DNA of 64,000 nt from Clostridiales bacterium (GCA_012727435.1 JAAYHB010000021.1:183918-247917); one strand, 5' to 3'. Shown: positions 8,537 to 17,575, counted from the first letter of the stretch. A program made the numbers and translations. The notes: a model not told the origin generated them from the letters alone.

Positions 8537-9607
8537 ATGAAAATTCTGAAAAGACTGCTTATACTGCTGCTGGCCTTAATGCTGGTCTCCAGCTGTGCAT
8601 GCAGGACCGGAATCGAAGAGTTCCCAAACGACAGCAGCAGCGAAACCTCAAATCTATCTGTCACGACAGTCGGGTCGGATTTAGAAACCGCCGCGACAGG
8701 GACAGCTGATTTATCTGGTGAACCCGAAACGACACCGGAACCGCTGCCCGAAACCACGCTGCCCGAGAGCACGACCGAGCCCGAAACCACCGAGGCGCCC
8801 AAAACAATCATCAGCTTAAACAAGAAAAGGGTGATGTTTGTGGGTAACAGCTTTATATACTGGGGCTCTTGCGTGAACAGCCAAAACAGCGGCAAGTCGG
8901 GGGACAACGGTTACTTTTTCCAGGTGGCAAAAAGCTTTGGCGACAATGTGCTTGTGACCAACTATACCTTCCCGAACTATTATTTGTCGGCAAGTAATGA
9001 CGGCGCATATGAGAGAATGTTGGCCGAGCACCCCTATTACTACAACAATCCCAACAACAAAAGCATGGATCCCTTTTACAAGCAGGATTATGTCATTTTG
9101 CAGCAGTACGGGAGCAATATCTCCTCAACCCTGACCGATGCTAGAAAAATTATGGCGCTTTTCCCGCCCGAAACTAAATTCTGCTTTTATGTGACTACAA
9201 ATGATGTTGAAAAAAACCGCACGAGTAACCTGGGTGCAGCAAAGTTACTGCGCGACAGGTACGATGTGATCTATCTGCCGGTAGGACATATCGCCTACGA
9301 CCTGTGGCAGCACACCGTCACAATTCCCGACACAAAGCTGCAATACTCAAGAAACACTTTTATTGTCGCCAGGACCTCAAGCGACGGATTTCACCCGAAT
9401 TTCCTGACCGGCTATATAACCGCGCTTATGATCTACTGCGCCATAACAGGCAATAGCGCCGTCGGGGCCGACTGGTCGTTTGTAAGCACCAGCATGCGCG
9501 ACTATATCCTCGACACCTCAAACTTTGACAAGGTACTGGCCTCCGAAACTGACATGCTGGGCATACAAAAGCTGATTGACGAGTATATTGCAAAATATAA
9601 TCCCTAA
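8537..9607 (+). CDS. SGNH/GDSL-hydrolase-like lipoprotein
   Basis: 356 aa. Signal peptide with lipobox VSSC (Cys20) and a long Glu/Pro/Thr-rich spacer to about residue 90, consistent with a wall-spanning linker. The domain begins with VMFVGNSFIYWG, in which the Ser is the expected nucleophile (block I GNS), and ends with SDGFHPN, the DxxH block V that supplies the Asp and His. Blocks II and III are less clear. Such enzymes are usually esterases that remove acyl groups from carbohydrate. It lies directly behind the solute-binding lipoprotein and before a strong terminator. Confidence 0.7.
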   Translation: MKILKRLLILLLALMLVSSCACRTGIEEFPNDSSSETSNLSVTTVGSDLETAATGTADLSGEPETTPEPLPETTLPESTTEPETTEAPKTIISLNKKRVMFVGNSFIYWGSCVNSQNSGKSGDNGYFFQVAKSFGDNVLVTNYTFPNYYLSASNDGAYERMLAEHPYYYNNPNNKSMDPFYKQDYVILQQYGSNISSTLTDARKIMALFPPETKFCFYVTTNDVEKNRTSNLGAAKLLRDRYDVIYLPVGHIAYDLWQHTVTIPDTKLQYSRNTFIVARTSSDGFHPNFLTGYITALMIYCAITGNSAVGADWSFVSTSMRDYILDTSNFDKVLASETDMLGIQKLIDEYIAKYNP

Positions 9608-9637
9608 ATTTCCGGCAAAACCGGCTCTGCCCGGCAA

Positions 9638-9670
9638 AAAAACGCGGCCGACTCAAACCCGCGTTTTTTT
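9638..9670. terminator. Bidirectional intrinsic terminator
   Basis: AAAAAACGCGG and CCGCGTTTTTTT flank a short loop directly behind the SGNH-hydrolase gene. Confidence 0.8.
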
Positions 9671-9695
9671 GTTGGCCGAAAATCACAGAATTATC

Positions 9696-9725
9696 TGGTA
9701 TTATGTACGGCATGCATGATATAAT
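9696..9725 (+). promoter_or_regulatory. Probable promoter of the threonine aldolase gene
   Basis: An extended -10 element TGATATAAT ends at 9725, with only a weak -35 (TGGTAT) 18 nt upstream. Confidence 0.45.
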
Positions 9726-9783
9726 GTAAGTACCTGCGGGTTTTCAGCCCGTGTGATGCAAAACATAAGGAAGTGTAAAGACC

Positions 9784-10815
9784 ATGGACATTCTGCGATT
9801 TGACAGCGATTACATGGAAGGGGTACACCCCGAGATTCTCAGGCGGCTCTCTGAGATAAACTTCGAGAAAAACAAGGCATATGGCCTTGACCGATACTGT
9901 GACTCTGCAAAGCAAAAAATAAGAGAGGCCTGCGGGACGCCCGGGGCCGAGGTTTACTTTCTTGTAGGCGGCACACAGACCAACGCGGTTGCAATCAACG
10001 CGTTTCTCGAACCCTATGAAGGCGTGGTGGCGGCCGAAACCGGGCATATCAACCAACACGAGGCAGGGGCTATCGAGGCCGGCGGGCATAAAGTGATCAC
10101 CCTGCCCCAGCATGACGGGAAAATCGCGGCAGATGAGCTGCGCGAGATGTTGCGCAGGTTTTATGCCGACGAGGCCCGCCTGCACATGGTGCGGCCGGGG
10201 ATGGTCTATATATCCCACCCGACAGAATACGGCACGCTCTACACCGCAAACGAGCTGCGCGGGCTGCGGCGGATATGCGACGAATACGGCATGGCCCTCT
10301 ACCTTGACGGCGCGCGGCTGGGATACGGCCTTGCCGCCCCCAGCACAGACCTGACCCTACCGCTGATTGCCGAGAACTGCGACGCCTTTTATATCGGCGG
10401 AACAAAGGTGGGGGCACTTTTCGGCGAGGCGCTGGTCATCCCGCGGGCCGGACGGGTAAAACAAATGTTCACCCGGATAAAGCGGCAGGGCGCGCTTCTG
10501 GCAAAGGGCTGGCTGCTCGGGCTCCAGTTCGACACGCTCTTTACCGACGGCCTTTACTATAAAATCTCGGCCCGCGCCGTGAAAATGGCCGAGAAGCTCG
10601 AGCAGGGGCTTTGCGCCAAGGGTTACCCGATGTATATAAACAGCCCGACCAACCAGAAATTCGTTGTGCTTGAGGATGAGGTTATGCGCGAACTCTCAAA
10701 GCGGGTCGGCTTTTGCTTCTGGGAGAAGCCCGACGAGGGGCATACGGTGGTCCGCTTTGCCACGAGCTGGGCGACCAAGGAAGAGGATGTAGAGCGGCTG
10801 CTTTTGCTTGTCTGA
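9784..10815 (+). CDS. ltaE: Low-specificity L-threonine aldolase-like beta-eliminating lyase
   Basis: 343-aa PLP-dependent fold-type I enzyme; the family splits L-threonine or allo-threonine to glycine and acetaldehyde. FRSDS-like N-terminus (LRFDSDYMEG), the glycine-rich FLVGGTQTNA, the cofactor aspartate in LYLDGARLGYGLA and the Schiff-base lysine K208 in GGTKVGA are visible. Length matches the family. ATG 9784 has AAGGAAG 10 nt upstream. A cupin gene follows 40 nt later and may be co-transcribed. The exact substrate is not proven by sequence. Confidence 0.85.
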   Translation: MDILRFDSDYMEGVHPEILRRLSEINFEKNKAYGLDRYCDSAKQKIREACGTPGAEVYFLVGGTQTNAVAINAFLEPYEGVVAAETGHINQHEAGAIEAGGHKVITLPQHDGKIAADELREMLRRFYADEARLHMVRPGMVYISHPTEYGTLYTANELRGLRRICDEYGMALYLDGARLGYGLAAPSTDLTLPLIAENCDAFYIGGTKVGALFGEALVIPRAGRVKQMFTRIKRQGALLAKGWLLGLQFDTLFTDGLYYKISARAVKMAEKLEQGLCAKGYPMYINSPTNQKFVVLEDEVMRELSKRVGFCFWEKPDEGHTVVRFATSWATKEEDVERLLLLV

Positions 10816-10855
10816 GACAATAATTTCCGGAAATCAGGAATAAGGAGACAGAATT

Positions 10856-11209
10856 ATGCTTATTGATTTTTCAAAAATTGACACGGAAAGCATCGCAAAT
10901 TTCCGCGGGGGAGAGGGCCGCTTTGACGTGAAGATGTATGTTGACCCCGGGAAGAACAAGATAATGTGCGGAAGACTTGCGCCGGGCGCGTCGATAGGAA
11001 TGCACCGGCACGAGGGAAACTGCGAGATAATATATTTTCTCGAAGGCCGCGGGAGAATGCTCACCGACGGCGGGGTTGAAGAAGTCGGCGCCGGGCTCTG
11101 CCACTACTGCCCCGCGGGGCACGAGCACAGCCTTATAAACGACGGCAAGGTTGATTTGGTTTTCTTTGCGGTGGTGGCGGAGAGCGCTACTTCGGCCACT
11201 TTCATTTAA
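10856..11209 (+). CDS. Small single-domain cupin protein
   Basis: 117-aa cupin_2-type beta barrel. Motif 1 is GMHRHEGNCEIIYFLEGRG with the two His and the Glu of a metal site; motif 2 contributes the histidines in CPAGHEHS near residue 100. ATG 10856 follows AAGGAGA. Small cupins bind metals or small ligands, and many have no assigned role. The substrate here is unknown. Confidence 0.8.
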   Translation: MLIDFSKIDTESIANFRGGEGRFDVKMYVDPGKNKIMCGRLAPGASIGMHRHEGNCEIIYFLEGRGRMLTDGGVEEVGAGLCHYCPAGHEHSLINDGKVDLVFFAVVAESATSATFI

Positions 11210-11255
11210 GTGCCGCCGGCTATTTAACATTATTACGAAATATGTCGTTTTGCTG

Positions 11256-11285
11256 TTGACACGCCGCATGATTGTGTGATACTAT
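11256..11285 (+). promoter_or_regulatory. Promoter of the flavodiiron/superoxide-reductase operon
   Basis: TTGACA (11256-11261), 18-nt spacer, TACTAT (11280-11285). I did not find a PerR- or FNR-like palindrome on it. Confidence 0.7.
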
Positions 11286-11332
11286 TTATCTGTGAAATAA
11301 TTATTTTTTGTCGATGACCCGGGAGGGACTGT

Positions 11333-13237
11333 ATGCACTGCACAAGAGCGATTACCGAAGATATCATTTGGGTAGGCGCCAATGACCGGCGGCTGGCCAT
11401 GTTCGAGGGGGTGTATTCGGTCCCACGCGGGGTTTCATATAACTCATATCTCTTAAAAGACGAGAAAACCGTCCTGTTCGACACGGTAGACAAGGCGGTC
11501 GGCAGGGTATTTTTTGAAAACGTGGCGTATGCTCTCGGCGACCGGGAACTTGATTGCGTGGTTGTCCAGCACATGGAACCCGACCACTCGGCGACCCTTC
11601 TTGATCTGTTGTTGCGCTATCCCGACGCCACGGTGGTCTGCAACTCGAAGACCGAGGCAATGATTCACCAGTTTTATGACAGCATCACCACCCGCAACGT
11701 CGAGCTGAAGACCCTCATCGTGGAGGAAGGCGACACGCTTGTCACCGGGCGGCATACCCTGCGCTTTTTCATGGCGCCGATGGTACACTGGCCCGAGGTC
11801 ATGGTGACCTACGACGAGACCTCAAAAATACTCTTCTCGGCAGACGCCTTCGGGACCTTCGGGGCTACAAACGGGGCGATATTTGCCGACGAGGTCGACT
11901 TTGAGCACGACTACCTTGACGAAGCCCGGCGCTATTACTGCAATATTGTCGGGAAATACGGTATGCAGACCCAGGCGCTGCTGAAAAAAGCGGCGGCACT
12001 CGACATTGGCATGATCTGCCCGCTGCACGGCCTTGTATGGCGGCAGAATCTCGATTATTACATCGACAAACACGCAAAGTGGAGCAGCTACACGCCCGAG
12101 GAGACCGGCGTCCTGATCGCCTACGCCTCGATTTACGGCAACACCGAAAACGTCGCCGAGATTATCGCCTGCCGTCTGCGCGAGGCGGGAATTAAGACCG
12201 TGATGTTCGACGTGTCGGTCACCGCGTCCTCAGAGATTATCGCCGCGGCCTTCCGCTTCAGCCACCTGATCTTTGCCTCTGCCACATATAATGCCGGGAT
12301 ATTTGTCAGCATGGACGCGCTTTTGCGCGACCTTGCGGCCCACAACATTCAAAACCGCTATGTGGCCTTTGTGGAGAACGGCTCCTGGGCGCCGTCGGCC
12401 GGCAAGCTTATGAGGGAAATTATCGGCTCCTGCAAGAACATGACAATTCTTGAGCCGTCAATCACCATAAAGTCATCAATGAAACCGCAGCAGAGCGGCG
12501 AGGTCGACGCGCTGGTCGGCGCGGTTGCCGCCTCGATGGGGTGCAACCTGACGGCAGGCGGAAATGCCTCCTCAAGCAGAGCAAATCCTGCTGCAGCCGG
12601 AAAGTTCGACCCCGTGGCGCTCTACAAAATCTCCTACGGCCTGTTTGTCCTCACGGCGCGCGAGGACGGGCGCGACAACGGCTGCATAATCAACACCGCG
12701 GCCCAGCTCACCGACAAGCCCTGCCGGATTACAATCTCGGTCAACCGGCAGAATCTCACACACGACATGATAAAAAGAACCGGAGTTTTCAATGTTTCTG
12801 TCCTGACCGAGAGCGCGCCGCTCGAACTCTTTCGCAATTTCGGCTTCAGAAGCGGGCGGGATGCCGATAAGTTTGCCGGCTTCAAGGACACCGCGCGGTC
12901 GTCAAACGGCCTTTTGTATATCACAAAGCACACAAACGCATTACTGTCTTGCCGGGTTGTCGGGATGCACGAGTACGGCACCCATACAGTCTTTGTCGCC
13001 GAGGTTACCGAGTCAGCCCGGCTGTCTGAGGAGCCCTCGGTCACCTATGCGTATTACCACGCCAATATCAAACCCAAGCCCCAGCCCAAAACCTCAAAAG
13101 GCAGGGTCTGGGTCTGCAAAGTCTGCGGCTTTATCTACGACGAGGAAAAGGAGGGCACGCCCTTCGAGCAGCTGCCCGACGACTGGGTCTGTCCGCTCTG
13201 CAAGCACCCCAAAACCGATTTTGAATTGCAAAAATAA
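11333..13237 (+). CDS. Flavodiiron protein fused to flavin reductase and rubredoxin domains
   Basis: 634 aa, cytoplasmic; predicted to reduce O2 to water or NO to N2O. Order: metallo-beta-lactamase diiron domain (to ~255) with ligands H80, E82, D84, H152, D171 and H232; flavodoxin-like FMN domain (~262-400, [13 protein letters not shown]); flavin-reductase-like domain (~425-575, [19 protein letters not shown]); C-terminal rubredoxin (~588-630, CKVCG and CPLCK). All six iron ligands of an active enzyme are present. The domain set would let one chain carry electrons from NAD(P)H through flavin or rubredoxin to the diiron site; the electron donor is inference. ATG 11333 follows GGGAGG. Desulfoferrodoxin and a free rubredoxin follow, forming an oxygen/superoxide defence operon. 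Confidence 0.93.
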   Translation: MHCTRAITEDIIWVGANDRRLAMFEGVYSVPRGVSYNSYLLKDEKTVLFDTVDKAVGRVFFENVAYALGDRELDCVVVQHMEPDHSATLLDLLLRYPDATVVCNSKTEAMIHQFYDSITTRNVELKTLIVEEGDTLVTGRHTLRFFMAPMVHWPEVMVTYDETSKILFSADAFGTFGATNGAIFADEVDFEHDYLDEARRYYCNIVGKYGMQTQALLKKAAALDIGMICPLHGLVWRQNLDYYIDKHAKWSSYTPEETGVLIAYASIYGNTENVAEIIACRLREAGIKTVMFDVSVTASSEIIAAAFRFSHLIFASATYNAGIFVSMDALLRDLAAHNIQNRYVAFVENGSWAPSAGKLMREIIGSCKNMTILEPSITIKSSMKPQQSGEVDALVGAVAASMGCNLTAGGNASSSRANPAAAGKFDPVALYKISYGLFVLTAREDGRDNGCIINTAAQLTDKPCRITISVNRQNLTHDMIKRTGVFNVSVLTESAPLELFRNFGFRSGRDADKFAGFKDTARSSNGLLYITKHTNALLSCRVVGMHEYGTHTVFVAEVTESARLSEEPSVTYAYYHANIKPKPQPKTSKGRVWVCKVCGFIYDEEKEGTPFEQLPDDWVCPLCKHPKTDFELQK

Positions 13238-13255
13238 ACGAAAGGAGAAAAAACC

Positions 13256-13630
13256 ATGGAAATGAAGTTTTACAGATGTCGGCATTGCGGCAACATTATC
13301 TCCTATGCCAAAAGCTCGGGAATACCGGTAGTCTGCTGCGGCGAGCAGATGCAGGAGCTGGTCGCCAACACCGTCGATGCGTCGTATGAAAAGCACATCC
13401 CGGTTGTCAAGGTCGAGGGCGGCCGGGTTGAAGTCAGGGTCGGCAGTATCGACCACCCGATGATACCCGAGCACTACATCGAATGGATTGCCCTGCAGAC
13501 CAAACAGGGCAACCAGAGAAAAGCGCTGAACCCCGGTGACGAGCCTGCGGTATGCTTTGCGATTTGCCCGGGCGACGAGGTCGAGGCAGCCTACGCATAC
13601 TGCAACCTGCACGGTTTGTGGAAGGCCTGA
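13256..13630 (+). CDS. dfx: Desulfoferrodoxin (superoxide reductase)
   Basis: 124-aa two-centre superoxide reductase that converts superoxide to hydrogen peroxide without making O2. The N-terminal desulforedoxin domain binds an Fe(Cys)4 centre through CRHCG (C8, C11) and the paired VVCCG cysteines. The C-terminal domain holds the catalytic Fe(His)4Cys site in EKHIPV, IDHPM, PEHYIEW and CNLHGLW. ATG 13256 follows AAAGGAG, 18 nt after the flavodiiron stop. The free rubredoxin downstream is the usual electron donor. Confidence 0.95.
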   Translation: MEMKFYRCRHCGNIISYAKSSGIPVVCCGEQMQELVANTVDASYEKHIPVVKVEGGRVEVRVGSIDHPMIPEHYIEWIALQTKQGNQRKALNPGDEPAVCFAICPGDEVEAAYAYCNLHGLWKA

Positions 13631-13657
13631 ATGTTACATAAGAAGGGAAACACCGAG

Positions 13658-13819
13658 ATGAAATACGTTTGCAGTCTGTGCGGCTGGGAGTATGACGAAA
13701 AGGTCGGACTGCCCGAGCAGGGCATAGCTCCCGGCACGAAATTCGAGGATCTTCCCGAGGACTTTGTCTGCCCGGTCTGCGGCGCAGAAAAGGGTGCTTT
13801 CGAGAAGGCAGAAAACTGA
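13658..13819 (+). CDS. rub: Rubredoxin
   Basis: 53-aa one-iron electron carrier with the two Cys pairs CSLCG and CPVCG, plus the typical GWEYDE and [11 protein letters not shown] segments. A start at 13631 would add nine residues; the ATG at 13658 is chosen because AGAAGGG lies 10 nt upstream and the family begins right there (MKYVC). It is likely to supply electrons to desulfoferrodoxin and perhaps to the flavodiiron protein, which carries its own rubredoxin domain. Confidence 0.93.
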   Translation: MKYVCSLCGWEYDEKVGLPEQGIAPGTKFEDLPEDFVCPVCGAEKGAFEKAEN

Positions 13820-13820
13820 A

Positions 13821-13853
13821 AAAACAGCCGGCGGTCACCCGCCGGCTGTTTTT
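13821..13853. terminator. Terminator of the oxygen-defence operon
   Basis: AACAGCCGGCGG, a short loop, GCCGGCTGTTTTT, directly after the rubredoxin stop codon. Confidence 0.85.
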
Positions 13854-13857
13854 GATG

Positions 13858-13951
13858 CACGGGGTTCCCTGCACCCCGTCGTGGGCTCTACCCCCGAACC
13901 CCCGCTCAAGGGACTTTTGAAAAAGTCCCTTGAGAATCCACAAAACTTTTT
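13858..13951 (-). repeat. Dispersed intergenic repeat, copy A
   Basis: On the minus strand this reads AAAAAGTTTTGTGG, ATTCTC, then CTTGAGCGGGGGTTCGGGGG, GAGCCCA and CGGGGTGCAGGGAACCCCG. The same order of blocks appears at 17626-17722 and 33143-33232. Inside it lies a perfect inverted repeat CTCAAGGGACTTTT (13905-13918 with 13921-13934). Confidence 0.7.
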
Positions 13952-14041
13952 CAAACCTACGCTCAAATAACGAAACGCAGGTCCAATGACCCGCGTTGCT
14001 GCCATCAGTTCACCGACAGGGCCTTCTTTGAGGGACGCAAT

Positions 14042-14974
14042 TCAGTGGTGATGTCCCCGGTGCAGGTCGCGCTCCTCGCCGATCCGGCAGTCCTGGCCAT
14101 AGCAGCGGTCGCCTTCGGCATCGGTCTGTACTGTCAGATGGTCAATGCCGAATTTCTCGCTTATCTCATATATTTCATGCTTCACCCGTGTGGTGTCGGC
14201 AATGGTGTAGTCCGCGGGGACCACCGCGTGAAGGGTTGCAATTGCCGACTCGCCGTCAAAACTCCAGACATGCAGGTGGTGAACCGACAGGACGCCCTCG
14301 ACCCCGGCGAGCTCGGCTTTATAGGCAGCGGTGTCAAAGCCGACAGGAGCGCGCTCGAGCAGAACCGAAAAGGCACCGCGCAGATGAACAATAATATTGT
14401 AAATTATAAAGGCCGCAACCAGCAGCGACATGACCGGGTCAACATAAAGCGCTATAGGATTTCCCCTGAAAATATACATCACAATACTGCCGACCAGCAC
14501 TACCGCCCAGCCCAGCACGTCCTCGAGCATGTGCAGGCTTATTGCGCGCTCGTTAAAGCTGCCGCTGTGGGTGCGGTATGCCGCGTATCCGTTTACTATA
14601 ACCCCAAAGATGGCGAGCAATATCATGATGCCGGATTTGGGCTCGGCGGGATTTATTAGCCTTTCCACCGACGAATAAACCACAAACCCGCTGCCGGCAA
14701 GGAGAACCAGAGAGCTGATAATCGCAGATACTATGGAATAGCGCCGGTATCCGTAGGTGTAGCTTTCGGTCGGCCGCCCGCGAGAGAACCGCTCAAGAAA
14801 ATAAGCGCTGCCGATGGCAATGCAGTCTCCCAAATCATGAATCGAATCCGAGAGTATCGCCACGCTGCCGGTATACAGGCCGCCGGCAAGCTCGAAAATA
14901 ACAAATCCGAAGTTTAATAAAAAAGCGGTAAGGATATTTTCGCGTGCATCTTTAGTGTGGGTGTGTTTTTTCAT
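14042..14974 (-). CDS. Cation diffusion facilitator (CzcD/ZitB-like) efflux protein
   Basis: 310-aa secondary transporter that exports divalent metal, usually zinc, against protons. Six membrane segments over residues ~15-205, with the metal-site motif SDSIHDLGD in TM2 and HMLED in TM5 (HD-HD type, typical of zinc). A cytoplasmic C-terminal domain (LSVHHLHVWSFDG) and His-rich ends (KKHTHTKD and HRGHHH) suggest metal sensing. It follows the GGDEF gene in the same direction after 88 nt. Bases 13978-14003 carry only a weak hairpin that could end transcription. Confidence 0.92.
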   Translation of the reverse strand: MKKHTHTKDARENILTAFLLNFGFVIFELAGGLYTGSVAILSDSIHDLGDCIAIGSAYFLERFSRGRPTESYTYGYRRYSIVSAIISSLVLLAGSGFVVYSSVERLINPAEPKSGIMILLAIFGVIVNGYAAYRTHSGSFNERAISLHMLEDVLGWAVVLVGSIVMYIFRGNPIALYVDPVMSLLVAAFIIYNIIVHLRGAFSVLLERAPVGFDTAAYKAELAGVEGVLSVHHLHVWSFDGESAIATLHAVVPADYTIADTTRVKHEIYEISEKFGIDHLTVQTDAEGDRCYGQDCRIGEERDLHRGHHH

Positions 14975-15062
14975 TTTCTTGCTTTCTTCCGGGTCTCGGG
15001 AGCTTGGGATTATGATATTATTCTATGCAAGTGACGTGGCAGCCGGAATACGGCGCCCCGGG

Positions 15063-15944
15063 TTACGTGTCCATATCGGGGGTATAGAACTTGTAATCGT
15101 TTTTCTTGTTTCTTTTGACGTGATAGAGCGCCGTGTCAGCCCTGCGGTAGAGGGTATCGAAGTCCTCGGTGCCCGACCGGGTCATAACACAGCCGATGCT
15201 GACGCTGAGGTTAAAGCCGCAGATTTTGATTTCGGAAATCCGGCAGAACAATTGTTCGACCAGCTCGCGCGCCGCCTGTTCGTCCCTCAGCCCGCAAATG
15301 AGGGCCATAAATTCGTCGCCGCCTATCCGTCCGATAATGTCCCCCCGGCCGAGACAGGAACTCATGGCGCAGGCAATCTTCTTGAGCGCCAGGTCTCCGA
15401 TGGGATGTCCGTATGTATCGTTTATATTTTTAAGCAGATCGACGTCAAGTATGAGCAAAAGGCATAGTTTGCCGTCGCCCTCGGAGAGCTTGTCCCTTAT
15501 AATGTCTTCTGTAAAATACTTGTTGTAAACTCCGGTGGAGGAATCCTTGTGAGCCGCCTCGAGCGCCGCCTGCAGCGCCTGGTTACGGCGCAGGGTCTCA
15601 AGCGCCTTTTTTGTTGTAATATTTTCAAACTCAACAGCAAATGAATGGCTTTTGTCGGTGTATCCGAGCAGCTTCATTCTGGCCCTGAACCAGACATGCT
15701 CGCCCTCGCTGTCACAGATGCGGAATCTGATCTCACACTCTGCCTCCCGGTTTCTGCCGGCAAGCTTGCTGAGAAAAGCCGATATGCTGTCCTCTGCCGG
15801 AGCACCGCCGGGAAGGCTTCTTACATAAAGCAAGGCACATCGGTTGCAGTCGCCGCTGCTGTCTGGCACAAAGACATGGTCGACGGCGTCATCAAGCTTT
15901 TCGATTAAGGCCGGTCCGTCGATTGCGGCTTTTTCGAAATCCAT
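15063..15944 (-). CDS. PAS-GGDEF diguanylate cyclase
   Basis: 293-aa signalling protein that should make cyclic di-GMP. Residues ~15-125 look like a PAS sensor domain with its final VEFENIT strand; a short helix links to the GGDEF domain (~150-290) with an intact GGDEF at 208-212 and RADTALY-type motif near the end. No transmembrane segment, so a cytoplasmic signal is sensed. The RxxD inhibitory site is not evident. A longer start at 16001 overlaps the promoter; ATG 15944 follows TGGAGGAC. Confidence 0.88.
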   Translation of the reverse strand: MDFEKAAIDGPALIEKLDDAVDHVFVPDSSGDCNRCALLYVRSLPGGAPAEDSISAFLSKLAGRNREAECEIRFRICDSEGEHVWFRARMKLLGYTDKSHSFAVEFENITTKKALETLRRNQALQAALEAAHKDSSTGVYNKYFTEDIIRDKLSEGDGKLCLLLILDVDLLKNINDTYGHPIGDLALKKIACAMSSCLGRGDIIGRIGGDEFMALICGLRDEQAARELVEQLFCRISEIKICGFNLSVSIGCVMTRSGTEDFDTLYRRADTALYHVKRNKKNDYKFYTPDMDT

Positions 15945-15972
15945 GATCTGTCCTCCACTTTTATATTCATTA

Positions 15973-16001
15973 ATTATACATGAGACCATAAAGAAAATCA
16001 A
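15973..16001 (-). promoter_or_regulatory. Promoter of the GGDEF gene
   Basis: Minus strand: TTGATT (15996-16001), 17-nt spacer, TATAAT (15973-15978). Confidence 0.7.
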
Positions 16002-16160
16002 GGATTTTGTGAAATTTTAATGAAAACGTCAGAATTTAACGAGGAATCCAAATCGGGGCATTTTCAGACTTGACACGTGTAAGGCTGTCGTATTTTATAT
16101 GAAAAACATTATACAATATTTACCATGTAAAATCAAGATATAAATTTTAATTTTTTAAGA

Positions 16161-16189
16161 TTGAAAAAACCCCGTCAGAATGCTAAAAT
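16161..16189 (+). promoter_or_regulatory. Promoter of the FAD oxidoreductase gene
   Basis: TTGAAA (16161-16166), 17-nt spacer, TAAAAT (16184-16189). Its position rules out the in-frame TTG at 16161 as start codon. The AT-rich stretch 16002-16160 between the two divergent promoters holds nothing else I recognise. Confidence 0.65.
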
Positions 16190-16220
16190 AATATTATCAA
16201 AGTTATGCGGGGGCATGAAA

Positions 16221-17510
16221 ATGGGAAAGTTTGTCAATAGAACGGTTGAAATTCGCGGGGAATACGACGTACTTGTCGCCGGCGGGGGCACAGCCGGCGT
16301 TTTTGCCGCGGTGGCGGCGGCAAAAGCCGGTGCGCGGACTCTGCTTGTTGAAAAGAACGGGCTGCTCGGCGGGACCATGACCGCGGGATATGTGAATTTC
16401 CCCGGAATATTTAATTTTTGGGACCGGCAGCTCATATCCGGCCCCTGTTGGGATATGATGGTTGAATTTGCAGCCGAGGGCGGTGCGGTCCTGCCAGACA
16501 ACGACTATACCAAAAAGCATTTCAGGCAGCAGGTTCGGGTAGACAATTTTCAGATGGCCGCCGCACTCGACCGCGTGTGCAGGTCAAGCGGGGCTGAAAT
16601 CAGGCTGCACAGCATGATTTCCTTTGCAGAGGAGCAGGAGGGCGGCCTGCTTATCGGAATTACCGGAAAGGAAGGCCTGTACGCCGTCCGTGCACGGGCG
16701 GCGGTTGACGCGACCGGGGACGCAAATGTCGCCGGGATGCTTGGGTATGAGCGGGTGAGGAGCAGTGTACTGCAGCCGGCGACTCTTGAGAACCGGCTTG
16801 AAGGCTACCGGATTGAGGATGTCGACGGGGACGAAGTCAAAAGGGTATTTGAGGCTGCCATCGAAAAGGGCCTGATTGAGCCTGAAGTTTTCAGTTGGAA
16901 GTCTCCCTATGAGATGCTAAAATCCGGGCGGGTTAACATGCACATCCCCTGCCCGGGTGCCGAGGATTCTGAGTCAAGGACGGCAATGGAGTTCGAAGGC
17001 CGAAGAATCCTTCACACATTACTTATGCTGTTCAGGCAGGTGAAGGGCTGTGGGAATATCAGGGTTAAGGTTTACGCCGCCGAATGCGGGATACGCGAGA
17101 GCTGCAGGATTGTCGGCGAGAAGACCATGACGGTCGATAAATACATGTCGGGCCACGTTTACGACGACGCGGTGTCATATTGCTTTTATCCCATTGACCT
17201 GCACAAGCTCGACGGGGGCGGCGTGCATATTGTTTATCTTGAGCACGGTATTATGCCGACAATACCCTACGGCGCGCTGATTCCGCGCGGCTCGCGCTAT
17301 TTGCTTGTGGCAGGGCGGACGGTATCCAGTGATACCGAAACCAACAGCGCGGTGCGGGTGCAGGCTCCCTGCATGTCAATGGGGCAGGTTGCCGGGACGG
17401 CGGCCGCGCTCGCCGCGCGGGATAAAATCCGCGTGGGTCAGGTGGACTACCATAAACTGACACAAGCCCTGAAGGCTCTGGGTGCCACGGTCCCCGAAAA
17501 GCAGGCATAA
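16221..17510 (+). CDS. FAD-dependent oxidoreductase (FAD_oxidored family)
   Basis: 429 aa, cytoplasmic. Rossmann dinucleotide site VLVAGGGTAGVFAAVAAAKAG near residue 15 with the acidic ribose-binding end LLVEKNGLLGG; a second FAD contact VDATGDANVA near 165; C-terminal AGRTVSSDTETNSAVRVQAPCMSMGQVAG. This arrangement is typical of the large family often labelled FAD-dependent oxidoreductase or succinate dehydrogenase/fumarate reductase flavoprotein-like; the substrate is not known. Start 16221 has GGGGG 7 nt upstream; ATG 16215 is an alternative. It stands alone between a promoter and a terminator. Confidence 0.82.
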   Translation: MGKFVNRTVEIRGEYDVLVAGGGTAGVFAAVAAAKAGARTLLVEKNGLLGGTMTAGYVNFPGIFNFWDRQLISGPCWDMMVEFAAEGGAVLPDNDYTKKHFRQQVRVDNFQMAAALDRVCRSSGAEIRLHSMISFAEEQEGGLLIGITGKEGLYAVRARAAVDATGDANVAGMLGYERVRSSVLQPATLENRLEGYRIEDVDGDEVKRVFEAAIEKGLIEPEVFSWKSPYEMLKSGRVNMHIPCPGAEDSESRTAMEFEGRRILHTLLMLFRQVKGCGNIRVKVYAAECGIRESCRIVGEKTMTVDKYMSGHVYDDAVSYCFYPIDLHKLDGGGVHIVYLEHGIMPTIPYGALIPRGSRYLLVAGRTVSSDTETNSAVRVQAPCMSMGQVAGTAAALAARDKIRVGQVDYHKLTQALKALGATVPEKQA

Positions 17511-17544
17511 GAGGCGGGGCGCTGCCCCGCTTTAAAGACAAACA

Positions 17545-17575
17545 AAGCGCGGGCTGTAGGCCCGCGCTTCCTTTA
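17545..17575 (+). terminator. Intrinsic terminator after the FAD oxidoreductase
   Basis: AAGCGCGGGC, loop TGTAG, GCCCGCGCTTCCTTT. A second hairpin GCGGGGC-GCT-GCCCCGC precedes it at about 17515-17531. Confidence 0.75.
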
